Assembly: GCA_023133185.1 (NCBI GenBank)
Contig: JAGLWX010000087.1
Span: 1 to 6,474, forward strand
Length of the DNA: 6,474 nt
Origin: Fidelibacterota bacterium
GTDB lineage: Bacteria; Fidelibacterota; UBA2242
Reading direction: 5' to 3'
Shown piece after piece: positions 1 through 6,366 of this stretch (its first letter is position 1; each line of letters opens with the position of its first letter). A program made the translations under genes and the position numbers. A model generated the notes under the pieces. The model saw only the letters and a program-made list of their open reading frames with translations. It was not told the origin of the DNA and made no database searches.

Positions 1-2388
1 GCGAACCCGACGATTCAGAATTGCGGGATTTATAATGTGACATACTACTACAGCTACGCTTTTGGTATTTATAACTCTTCCAGTCCCACCATTCAAAATA
101 ATGAAATAATTAATGTTTACAATGCGCCAATTACCATGAATATATTCGCCAGCCCTACTTTTTCCAATAACACCATCCAGAATGTTGGCAGGATTGCGAT
201 CGATATTGAAAGTGAAACCTTATCTCAATCCGATACAATTTCACAGAGGAGTTTTGCCGGGTATGAAAATATCACCTATGTCCTTAAAGAAAAACTAACC
301 ATTAATTCCGGTACAACAATAACTATTCCCGCTGGTACGGTTTTTAAAAATTACGGGTTCTATGTCAATGGAAATATCCAAGTGAATGGGACAGCGGAAG
401 AACCGGTCATTTTAACGCGCTTGAGTGATGACATGTACGGCAATCCTGAAGATACGGAACAAAATGGAGATACAGGCAGTGGCTCTTATACCTATGGATT
501 CTATTTTACAAACAGCAGCGATGACGCCAGCCAGATAAATCACTGTATTATTAAACATAAATCTTACGGGCTGGACTTGAACAGCGCTTCACCCACAGTA
601 AACAATACTTTGTTTGAGTATCAAACTTATGGTCTGGAATTGAATGGCGTTTCTGCGCCGGTAATTAAAGACTGTCATTTCAAAGACCTTACCAAAACGC
701 CAATAAGGGCTTCGATTCTCTCTTATCCTTCTGTTACCGAAAACAACACAATTTCCGGCACGACACATCGGGGAATTGAGATTATTAATGAAACCCTGTC
801 GCAGGATTTCACCCTGACGAAACGCAATTTTGCCGGTATCAATAATATCCCCTATTTATTTAATAATTTTACAGTTGGAACAGGCGCGGTCCTGACGATA
901 TCGCCGGGAGTAATATGCAAATTTTATAGCGGCGGGTCTATTACTGTTAACAAAGGCTTGCTTGCCCTGGGCGGCGCCACCAGCGACAGCAATATCGTTT
1001 TTACCAGTTATAAGGATGACTTTTATGGCGGTGATACCAATGCCGACAGTTCCTATTCAACACCGAGCTATTGGTACAACTGGTATGGAATTACATTTGG
1101 AAATTATTCACTGGCGCCCTATTCTAAGTTGAAACACTGTATTTTCAGATATGGAGGATATAACAGTTATCATGGTGTTGTGAAAACCAACAGCGCCAGT
1201 CCCACCATAGAGTATTGCTCTTTTACCAACAATAGTAACGGTATCATTACATCAGTCACTTCCAACCCGGTCATTAGTTATTGCGATTTTAATGACAATT
1301 ATTACTACGCCGTCAAAAACGATAACGGCACATATACAATTAATGCCCAGAACAATTGGTGGGGCGACAATTCCGGTCCGGAACATGCCGATAATCCTTT
1401 AGGTACAGGTGATAAGGTTTCAGACGGTGTGGATTTCACCCCCTGGCTATCTGATAACTCACATAATCCGATAACAGGCGATGTTAGTTTAAACGGCAGC
1501 GTGCAAGCCTACGATGCGGCTTTAATTTTGCAATACTCGGTCAGTTCACTCAGTTTAAATGAAGTACAACTGCTGGTGGCGGATGTCAGCGGCAATGGCT
1601 CGGTGACCGCTTTTGACGCATCTTACATTCTTCAATATGCCGTGGGTCTTATCCAGGGATTCCCGGCGGAAGAGCTATATAAAATATCAGGAAACCGGCA
1701 GCTGCTTTCAGATATAAGCCTGAGTCTCCCCGACCTGACAGTAGACCCTGGCGAGACCATAACAGCGCCGGTGAGCCTTAACGGTACAGGAGCTATGTCG
1801 GCTATGCAGATCGTAATAAAGTATGATCCGGAATTGTTGACGGCAACTGAAATAATCACGACGAAGAAACTTGCTGCAATGCAGGTTTTGACGCATATTG
1901 ACGAATCATCAGGCGAAATTCGATTGGCGGCAGCCGGTACGGAGCCCCTGGCGAGCGATGGTATTATTGCCAACATTACGCTTGCTGTCCGAAAAAATGT
2001 AAGCGGCGAACTTAATTCTCCTTTAATAATTACTCGATTTCTGGCGAATGAAACCGACCTGACTGAAAGCGCTCAATCCAGCGAAATTAAAATATTGGGT
2101 GTTCCTACGAAATACACTTTAAAACCGGCTTATCCGAATCCTTTCAATCCCAGCACCACTCTCGTTTATGAATTGCCGGAAAACGCCGAGAAATGCCGGC
2201 TTTCCGTTTATAACATGCTGGGTCAGGAAACCTGCGTATTATTTGATGGATCAAAAAGCGCCGGCAGATATTCTGTAGTCTGGCACGGTTTAAATAAATA
2301 TGGCGCCCCGGTAAAAAGTGGAATATACTTTGTGAGACTTGTAGCTAAAGATTTTGTCAAAGTCCAAAAAATTACCCTTGTGAAATAG
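1..2388 (+). CDS. Beta-helix / dockerin / cohesin surface protein with T9SS tail (5' partial)
   Basis: This is a predicted secreted surface protein with no enzyme motif that I can see. The reading frame is open from base 1 and codes beta-helix sequence (SPTIQN-type turns) from the first codon, so the GTG at 37 is not a credible start; the true start and signal peptide are upstream. Residues are counted here from base 1 (795 in all). Residues 1-450 are right-handed parallel beta-helix rungs in 192-residue super-repeats. Residues 451-483 are a NNWWGDNSGP...DFTPWL segment, common at the end of such helices. Residues 493-555 are a type I dockerin with two calcium loops. Residues 571-699 resemble a cohesin fold. 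Residues 705-795 are a T9SS type A sorting domain with PNPFNPST at 712-719 and an ending of KITLVK. T9SS tails direct export across the outer membrane and are usually cleaved there. The next gene starts 53 bases downstream and is probably co-transcribed. Domain family calls are firm for beta-helix, dockerin and tail, and less so for cohesin. Its biological role is unknown; adhesion or matrix building is inference. Confidence 0.93.
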   Translation, partial: ANPTIQNCGIYNVTYYYSYAFGIYNSSSPTIQNNEIINVYNAPITMNIFASPTFSNNTIQNVGRIAIDIESETLSQSDTISQRSFAGYENITYVLKEKLTINSGTTITIPAGTVFKNYGFYVNGNIQVNGTAEEPVILTRLSDDMYGNPEDTEQNGDTGSGSYTYGFYFTNSSDDASQINHCIIKHKSYGLDLNSASPTVNNTLFEYQTYGLELNGVSAPVIKDCHFKDLTKTPIRASILSYPSVTENNTISGTTHRGIEIINETLSQDFTLTKRNFAGINNIPYLFNNFTVGTGAVLTISPGVICKFYSGGSITVNKGLLALGGATSDSNIVFTSYKDDFYGGDTNADSSYSTPSYWYNWYGITFGNYSLAPYSKLKHCIFRYGGYNSYHGVVKTNSASPTIEYCSFTNNSNGIITSVTSNPVISYCDFNDNYYYAVKNDNGTYTINAQNNWWGDNSGPEHADNPLGTGDKVSDGVDFTPWLSDNSHNPITGDVSLNGSVQAYDAALILQYSVSSLSLNEVQLLVADVSGNGSVTAFDASYILQYAVGLIQGFPAEELYKISGNRQLLSDISLSLPDLTVDPGETITAPVSLNGTGAMSAMQIVIKYDPELLTATEIITTKKLAAMQVLTHIDESSGEIRLAAAGTEPLASDGIIANITLAVRKNVSGELNSPLIITRFLANETDLTESAQSSEIKILGVPTKYTLKPAYPNPFNPSTTLVYELPENAEKCRLSVYNMLGQETCVLFDGSKSAGRYSVVWHGLNKYGAPVKSGIYFVRLVAKDFVKVQKITLVK
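199..1350 (+). repeat. Two 192-codon beta-helix super-repeats
   Basis: Two consecutive units of 576 bases (199-774 and 775-1350) encode the same order of motifs. Each opens with ETLSQ, then an R-(S/N)-F-A-G element, an (I)-T-Y or I-P-Y strand, a TI-P-(A/P)-G turn, a V-N-G or V-N-K-G turn, a (S/K)-DD-(M/F)-YG acidic loop and a run of SPT-type rungs. The end of a preceding unit occupies 1-198: its SPTFSNNTIQ before ESETLSQ matches YPSVTENNTI before INETLSQ. The units are diverged at protein level and little similarity remains at DNA level, so this is an old duplication rather than a recent expansion. The (K/S)DD-YG-(D)-TN loop suggests calcium or surface loops, but that is inference. Confidence 0.8.
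1477..1665 (+). other. Type I dockerin domain (within the first gene)
   Basis: This segment encodes two copies of the dockerin calcium loop, 34 residues apart. Loop 1 is DVSLNGSVQAYD (residues 494-505) and loop 2 is DVSGNGSVTAFD (residues 528-539). Both keep D at position 1, S at 3, N at 5 and D at 12, the EF-hand-like ligand pattern of dockerins. Each is followed by a helix containing ILQY (A-L-ILQYSV and S-Y-ILQYAV), giving the usual pseudo-twofold symmetry. Dockerins bind cohesin modules in a calcium-dependent way. This one sits between the beta-helix and a cohesin-like domain instead of at the protein end. Confidence 0.9.
1711..2097 (+). other. Cohesin-like domain (within the first gene)
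   Basis: Residues 571-699 fit the cohesin beta-sandwich pattern. There is an opening strand ending in a P-G-E-T-(I) turn and an APVSL strand. An IVIKYDPELL strand follows, corresponding to the Y-D-P-x-x-L signature of cohesins. A G-E-I-R-L-A-A-A-G strand and a G-I-I-A-N-I-T-L-A-V strand close the domain. It lies directly after the dockerin, so one chain carries both partner types. Whether it actually binds a dockerin cannot be judged from sequence; many cohesin-like domains outside cellulosomes have no known partner. Confidence 0.72.
2113..2385 (+). other. T9SS type A sorting domain of the first protein
   Basis: The last 91 residues contain the PNPFNPST motif, an Ig-like fold with LSVYNMLGQE, a G-R-Y-S-V-V-W-H-G segment, SGIYFVRL and a basic KITLVK end. 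This is the pattern of the Por secretion / T9SS type A C-terminal domain, which overlaps the FlgD Ig-like family. In characterised T9SS bacteria this domain targets the protein to the outer-membrane translocon and is removed on export. Confidence 0.93.
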
Positions 2389-2441
2389 AGCATTGGAGAG
2401 ATACGGGTAATTATGACAACCTATTCAGAAGGCAATATCTT
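2389..2441 (+). other. Short intergenic gap, likely within one transcript
   Basis: These 53 bases separate the two genes. No GC-rich hairpin followed by a T-run is present, so a terminator between the genes is not supported and read-through is likely. A GGAG at 2395-2398 and the AGAAGG near the next start are the only ribosome-binding-like elements. Confidence 0.5.
2427..2432 (+). promoter_or_regulatory. Ribosome-binding site of the second gene
   Basis: AGAAGG lies 9 bases before the ATG at 2442, a good Shine-Dalgarno match at normal spacing. It supports this ATG as the start; the protein beginning there opens with a textbook signal peptide. No in-frame ATG, GTG or TTG is found in the intergenic gap. 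Confidence 0.7.
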
Positions 2442-5400
2442 ATGAAAAAAATAAATCTTTGGAAAATAGTTCTCCCCCTGCTTCTATTTGGCGCTAGTCT
2501 GTTTGGTGAGCCGATCGGACTCCGTGTTCCCGACAGCACCGCCACAGTTGGCGATTTCATTGATATTCCGGTTTATGCGGACTCCAGCCTGACCGGTGAA
2601 AACATTTATTCCTACCGTCTGCAATTTCAATTCTATGCAAGTAGAATGCAGGGAGTATCGGCGTATTCTGCCGGAACTCTCACAGAATCCTTTGGCGACC
2701 CTACAATAAATACATCCGTGCCGGGATTGGTAACACTTGCCGGCGCCGGGAGCTCACCGTTAACGGGAACGGGTATTTTATTCTATATCCGCTTTGAAAT
2801 GCTTTCCAGCGGCGGCACCTACATCAATTTTAATGGAACGGAAAACAACTATTTCAATGAAGGCAGCCCGGAAATTATTTTTGATAATGGGTATATAAGT
2901 ATAAGTAATCCGGTCGTGGCGGCAATCAATATCAGTCCGGACAGCAAAACCATGCTGGTGGGTGATTCATTGCAATTTACGGTAAGCGGTGATGGAACGG
3001 CTCCGTATCAATGGTCGGTTAGCGATGAAAATGTCGCATCGATCAGCGACAACGGCTTGTTAAAAGCGCTTGATCGGGGATTTACGCTGGTCGGTATTAG
3101 CGATTCAGTAGGATTAGCCGATACCACTACCGGATATATTGAAGTACTGAATCTAACATTGAGTCTGCCGGATACCAGCGCCTGGCAGGGTGACACTATT
3201 GATATTCCGATCACATATCGAGAATTGTCTGACATAGATATATATTCCGGACAGTTTTATCTAAGCCATTATTCTGACCGGATTACTGCAATTGAAGTCA
3301 TTCAAACCGGGACCCTGCTGGAATCCTTTCCGGAAGTAGCAATAAACACAACCTTAAACAGAACCGACTTTGCCTTTGCCGGAACTACTCCAATATCCGG
3401 AAACGGTACACTGATGATTGTTCGATTTGCCGTATCCCCCGAAAATACCGGTGGAACTTACATTAATTTCAATGATGTAATTTTTAATGAGGATATCCCT
3501 GCCGGTTTGGATAACGGTTATTTCTCAATTCTCAGCCCGCCCAGCCTGGGGATTACTCCCTCTTCTTCCTCTCCTCTTACTGCCGGTGATACTTTACGCT
3601 TTTCAGGTACCGGGGGCATTCCGCCTTATAGCTATACAACATCGAACAGCATTATAGCGACGATTGACTCCACCGGTTTATTTACTGCGCTTCATAGCGG
3701 CACGGTCTATGTCACCGTCGCTGATTCTTTCGGCACTTCACGTTCGACTTCAAATATTCAGATTTACGATACCTGGATAACTATACCGGATACTACCGGA
3801 CCCATCGGTTTGACCTTTCTACTGCCGGTTTTTATTGATGATCTGCCATCCGGGCAATTGGTAAATGCTATCGAAGCAACATTCAGCTATAAATCGCCCG
3901 AGTTGGAGTTCATAGAAATTGTAACTGCCGGAACATTTTCGGAGGGCTGGACATTCTCTCATACTACCCTGGATAATATTATTCAATTAGCAGGCGCCGG
4001 CGCTGCCGGGTTTTCAGCCGGTGGCACGGTGCTAATGCTCAAATTTCAGATCACCGATGAATATTACATAGGTGAAAACGGCTGGGTAAAATTTGACAAC
4101 TTATTGTTAAATGAAGGCGTCCCCCTGGCACGAACGCAGAATGGTGGAATCACTGGCAGGCAGGCATTACCGGATATTGATTTGTCTCAGGATTCTGTCC
4201 GGCAGATGCTTGAGCTCGGTGAATCTGACACTCAGTCATTAATAATCTACAATACTGGAATCGATCTTCTGCTATTCAACCTGGCATTTGTAAGCGGTGA
4301 CACTCTGACTATTTCCCCGACCTGGCTGGATATTAATTGCACATCTGAGGAGATTTTACCCGGTGATAGTTTGATTATTGATTTGAGTTTTAATGCCGGG
4401 GACTTAACTGCCGGCACTTATACTGTAAGCTTACAAATTATAAGCAATGACCCTGATGAAGCTGAGATTCTAATTCCGTTTACCCTAGTGATTGAATCGG
4501 TTAATGACCCGCCGGTGATAAGCTCTTCAAACAACGCTAATGCGGTAGAGGATGAATATTTTGTCTATCATGCCACGGCTACAGACCCGGAAGGTATGCC
4601 GATTACTTTTACTTTTACGGATTTGTCTGCTTGGTTATCAGCAGATGCCGATTCCGTTTTTGGTATTCCGACGGAGGGTATATTGGAAGGTTCCTTTCAA
4701 GCGCTTGCTTATGACGGAGTGTTGTTCGATACCTTAGATGTAAGCATCACCGTTACACCGGTTAATGATCCACCCGAAATTACCTCTCCTGATAGCGTAT
4801 CAGCGATTGAAGATATTCTTTTTACTTATACTGCAACAGCTATCGACCCTGAAGACTCGACCCTTAGTTTTAGCTTTGAGGATTTGCCTGCCTGGCTTAT
4901 TGCCGATGCAGATAGCGTCAATGGTATTCCGCTTGAAGGTACGCTGGATACTACTTTCCGGGTTATCGTTTCAGATGGCGAACTTACTGATACGATGGAT
5001 GTTATTGTTACAATTAAAGCGGTAAATGATCCACCGCTGATAGTTTGTATGCCCGACACAAACATGTTAGAGGACGATTCTCTCACTCTAATGCTCACGG
5101 CTGAGGATATCGATAGTGAAAACTTAACCTTTACTGCGTTTAGTGATACCAGTGCAGTAATAGTAGAAATAAGCAATGATTCACTTCTTACTCTCATGCC
5201 GGTTTTGAACTGGTTCGGAGCGACCAATATCCATGTAATTGTGGATGATGGCGAATTTAGAGATTCCACCGAATTTAGTTTGGACGTGTGTCCGGTGAAT
5301 GACCCGCCGTCAGCATTCAGTTTGATTGCTCCGGCAGATTCTACGATCAATAATTCTGATACGGTTATGGTTTTTCAGTGGGAGATTGCAATCGATGCTG

Positions 5401-5912
5401 ATCGTGATTCGCTCAGCTATGGAATTTTTCTGAGAGGAGAGAATTTCGAGTATGTCACCGACTGCGACACCAGTTATATCAACCTCAATATTCTGGACAT
5501 TGCAGTACCCCGTGATGTCTGCATCAGTTGGAGCGTTTTTGCTACGGACACCACTGATACTACCTGGAGTAACGAAGTCTGGCATTTTACTGTAGGCGAT
5601 CAGGTCGGTATTGAAGCAACTCTATCACGGCCCTATGCTTATGCACTGAACCAGAATTTTCCTAACCCATTTAATCCAACAACTACCCTCCGTTTTGCAG
5701 TACCTGAAGTCACAAATGTTCGACTCGTGATCTATGATATCATGGGGCGCGAGATTCTGACCCTGGTCGATGGGATGTATGCTCCCGGATGGTATAATGT
5801 TCATTGGTCCGGCAAAACAAATTCAGGTAAATTGGTTAGCACGGGTATTTATCTGGCGCTGTTTCATGCCGGGGATTTCACCAGGGTAATCAAAATGGCT
5901 TATGTGAAGTAG
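2442..5912 (+). CDS. Multi-cohesin, Big2 and cadherin-like surface protein with T9SS tail
   Basis: This is a complete 1156-residue predicted surface protein. Residues 1-22 are a Sec signal peptide: KK at the N terminus, a hydrophobic core around IVLPLLLFGA, and cleavage somewhere in 18-22; there is no lipobox cysteine. The domains follow in this order: cohesin-like 24-155, Big2 157-235, cohesin-like 236-364, Big2 366-443, cohesin-like 444-572, HYDIN/ASH-like Ig 576-686, CADG-type cadherin repeats 687-773 and 774-860, a third cadherin-like (tandem-95 style) repeat 861-951, a fibronectin III-like domain 957-1053, and a T9SS sorting domain 1064-1156 with PNPFNPTT at 1074-1081. No catalytic motif is visible. 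The role is inferred to be an extended adhesive or scaffold protein exported through T9SS. Three cohesin-like modules next to a gene with a dockerin suggest a possible partner relationship. Cohesin, Big2 and T9SS calls are well supported; the HYDIN and fibronectin labels are weaker. Confidence 0.95.
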   Translation: MKKINLWKIVLPLLLFGASLFGEPIGLRVPDSTATVGDFIDIPVYADSSLTGENIYSYRLQFQFYASRMQGVSAYSAGTLTESFGDPTINTSVPGLVTLAGAGSSPLTGTGILFYIRFEMLSSGGTYINFNGTENNYFNEGSPEIIFDNGYISISNPVVAAINISPDSKTMLVGDSLQFTVSGDGTAPYQWSVSDENVASISDNGLLKALDRGFTLVGISDSVGLADTTTGYIEVLNLTLSLPDTSAWQGDTIDIPITYRELSDIDIYSGQFYLSHYSDRITAIEVIQTGTLLESFPEVAINTTLNRTDFAFAGTTPISGNGTLMIVRFAVSPENTGGTYINFNDVIFNEDIPAGLDNGYFSILSPPSLGITPSSSSPLTAGDTLRFSGTGGIPPYSYTTSNSIIATIDSTGLFTALHSGTVYVTVADSFGTSRSTSNIQIYDTWITIPDTTGPIGLTFLLPVFIDDLPSGQLVNAIEATFSYKSPELEFIEIVTAGTFSEGWTFSHTTLDNIIQLAGAGAAGFSAGGTVLMLKFQITDEYYIGENGWVKFDNLLLNEGVPLARTQNGGITGRQALPDIDLSQDSVRQMLELGESDTQSLIIYNTGIDLLLFNLAFVSGDTLTISPTWLDINCTSEEILPGDSLIIDLSFNAGDLTAGTYTVSLQIISNDPDEAEILIPFTLVIESVNDPPVISSSNNANAVEDEYFVYHATATDPEGMPITFTFTDLSAWLSADADSVFGIPTEGILEGSFQALAYDGVLFDTLDVSITVTPVNDPPEITSPDSVSAIEDILFTYTATAIDPEDSTLSFSFEDLPAWLIADADSVNGIPLEGTLDTTFRVIVSDGELTDTMDVIVTIKAVNDPPLIVCMPDTNMLEDDSLTLMLTAEDIDSENLTFTAFSDTSAVIVEISNDSLLTLMPVLNWFGATNIHVIVDDGEFRDSTEFSLDVCPVNDPPSAFSLIAPADSTINNSDTVMVFQWEIAIDADRDSLSYGIFLRGENFEYVTDCDTSYINLNILDIAVPRDVCISWSVFATDTTDTTWSNEVWHFTVGDQVGIEATLSRPYAYALNQNFPNPFNPTTTLRFAVPEVTNVRLVIYDIMGREILTLVDGMYAPGWYNVHWSGKTNSGKLVSTGIYLALFHAGDFTRVIKMAYVK
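2511..4157 (+). repeat. Cohesin-Big2 module array (three cohesin-like, two Big2)
   Basis: A cohesin-plus-Big2 unit of about 210 residues is repeated. The matching turns AGTLTESF, TGTLLESF and AGTFSEGW fall 212 and 207 residues apart. Each cohesin-like domain closes with a related strand: GGTYINFN...NE...DNGYISI, GGTYINFN...NE...DNGYFSI and the more diverged NGWVKFDN..LNE...QNGGITG. The Big2 linkers show the family pattern of an I-(S/T)-P opening, V-G-D-S-L or A-G-D-T-L, W-S-V-S-D or Y-T-T-S-N, and a V-A-S-I or I-A-T-I strand before D-x-G. Domains 1 and 2 are closer to each other than to domain 3, suggesting stepwise duplication. Confidence 0.75.
4500..5294 (+). repeat. Three cadherin-like repeats bounded by VNDPP
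   Basis: VNDPP occurs at residues 687, 774, 861 and 952, spacing the repeats at 87, 87 and 91 residues. The first two are close copies of the dystroglycan-type (CADG) fold: DLSAWLSADADSVFGIP at 727 and DLPAWLIADADSVNGIP at 814, exactly 87 apart. Each also carries an E-D-x-x-F start, T-D-P-E or I-D-P-E, and a (Y/S)-DG strand. The third, starting with an L-E-D-D element and containing NWFG, is more diverged and resembles the tandem-95 repeat type. Acidic DPE, DADS and VNDPP positions match the calcium-binding linkers of cadherin-like repeats, so a calcium-stiffened rod is likely by family analogy. Confidence 0.8.
5631..5909 (+). other. T9SS type A sorting domain of the second protein
   Basis: The last 93 residues carry LNQNFPNPFNPTT, an Ig-like fold with LVIYDIMGREI, a G-W-Y-N-V-H-W-S-G segment, STGIYLAL and an ending of IKMAYVK. 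This is the same family as the tail of the first protein but clearly diverged in sequence, so it is not a recent copy. Confidence 0.93.
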
Positions 5913-5993
5913 GATCTTATTTGTTGGAAAGACTAATAACATTTAAAATATAGTTCCTTCTCAAATTCAGTGGGTAGAAAAAATCCAGGCTCT

Positions 5994-6042
5994 TTCTTGA
6001 ATCGAGTGGATAGGTCCGTGGTCTGCAATCCGTGGTCGGTGG
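5994..6042 (+). repeat. Left arm of imperfect inverted repeat with 14-base direct repeats
   Basis: The arm starts with TTCTTGAATCGAGTGGATA (5994-6012) and continues with two 14-base units, TCCGTGGTCTGCAA (6015-6028) and TCCGTGGTCGGTGG (6029-6042), sharing a perfect 9-base core. A related sequence lies on the opposite strand at 6290-6340. Similarity may extend outward to about 5969, where AGTGGGTA faces AGTGGCTA on the other strand. Confidence 0.55.
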
Positions 6043-6127
6043 ACAATGATTCTTTGAGTTCAAAAATGGTGCAATAAATTATGTATATTAAATCAGCAAA
6101 AGATTGCCGGTATATTGGAGTAACAGA

Positions 6128-6153
6128 CTATAATCCCAATGAATCGGGAATAG
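6128..6153. other. Hairpin 1 (weak)
   Basis: CTAT (6128-6131) pairs with ATAG (6150-6153) and TCCC (6134-6137) pairs with GGGA (6146-6149), leaving a 2-base AA bulge on the 5' side and an 8-base loop. On its own this stem is weak; it is listed because two further hairpins of the same shape follow. Confidence 0.35.
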
Positions 6154-6178
6154 AAAGGAACCAAAGGATGGAACAGAT

Positions 6179-6206
6179 CTGCCTGTCCGGTAGCCGCCGG
6201 ACGCAG
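6179..6206. other. Hairpin 2, GC-rich
   Basis: CTGC (6179-6182) pairs with GCAG (6203-6206) and GTCCGG (6185-6190) pairs with CCGGAC (6197-6202), with a 2-base CT bulge on the 5' side and a 6-base loop. It is the most stable structure in the noncoding tail. No T-run follows it, so it is not a classical terminator. An alternative pairing of CCTGTC (6183-6188) with GACAGG (6206-6211) competes with it. It resembles REP-type palindromes in shape only. Confidence 0.6.
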
Positions 6207-6248
6207 ACAGGTGTTGGGAAACATGATAAATAAAGCGGACGTGTTTTG

Positions 6249-6290
6249 CAATAAATAACGACCTATGAATACGCCATGGTTGTTTTATTG
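6249..6290. other. Hairpin 3, AT-rich
   Basis: CAATAAA (6249-6255) pairs with TTTATTG (6284-6290), and ACGACC (6258-6263) pairs with GGTTGT (6278-6283) with one G-T wobble. There is a 2-base TA bulge on the 5' side and a 14-base loop. The 3' arm carries a short T-run, but within the stem and not after it, so a terminator role is doubtful. Confidence 0.5.
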
Positions 6291-6340
6291 ACTACGGGCC
6301 ACAGACAACGGGTTACAAAATTACCCACTCTAAACAAGAA
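6290..6340 (-). repeat. Right arm of imperfect inverted repeat with 14-base repeats
   Basis: Read on the minus strand from 6340, this gives TTCTTGTTTAGAGTGGGTA, matching the left arm at 15 of 19 positions. After 9 bases come a 14-base unit CCCGTTGTCTGTGG and a partial unit CCCGTAGTC. The full unit matches TCCGTGGTCGGTGG of the left arm at 11 of 14 positions. The order of elements is the same in both arms, which supports a shared origin over chance. Confidence 0.55.
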
Positions 6341-6366
6341 GAAACCTAACCTGAATTATTCATAGC

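Noticed and set aside
37..39. GTG as the start codon of the first gene
   Set aside because: The frame is open from base 1 and the residues before 37 continue the beta-helix repeat pattern, so the gene begins upstream of the window.
1711..2097. Reading this domain as a generic Ig or invasin domain rather than cohesin
   Set aside because: The Y-D-P-E-L strand, the position right after a dockerin and the overall strand order favour cohesin, although a profile search would be needed to be sure.
4826..5350. Minus-strand frame of 174 codons opposite the cadherin-like repeats
   Set aside because: It is antisense to a clear domain array with strong protein-level periodicity, and its translation is serine, valine and isoleucine-rich with no recognisable motif. 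Other minus-strand and alternative plus frames inside the two genes were rejected for the same reason.
6179..6206. Rho-independent terminator for the second gene
   Set aside because: The hairpin is about 270 bases after the stop codon and is followed by ACAGGTGTTGGG, not a T-run.
6081..6233. 50-codon plus-strand frame starting at ATG 6081 inside the noncoding tail
   Set aside because: There is no Shine-Dalgarno before it, it runs straight through the GC-rich hairpin, and the translation shows no domain, signal or repeat. It does lie wholly between the inverted-repeat arms, so it deserves a look if copies of the element keep it open.
6070..6256. Direct repeat TGCAATAAAT at 6070-6079 and 6247-6256
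   Set aside because: It is ten AT-rich bases with no extended flanking similarity; possible by chance in a region of this composition.
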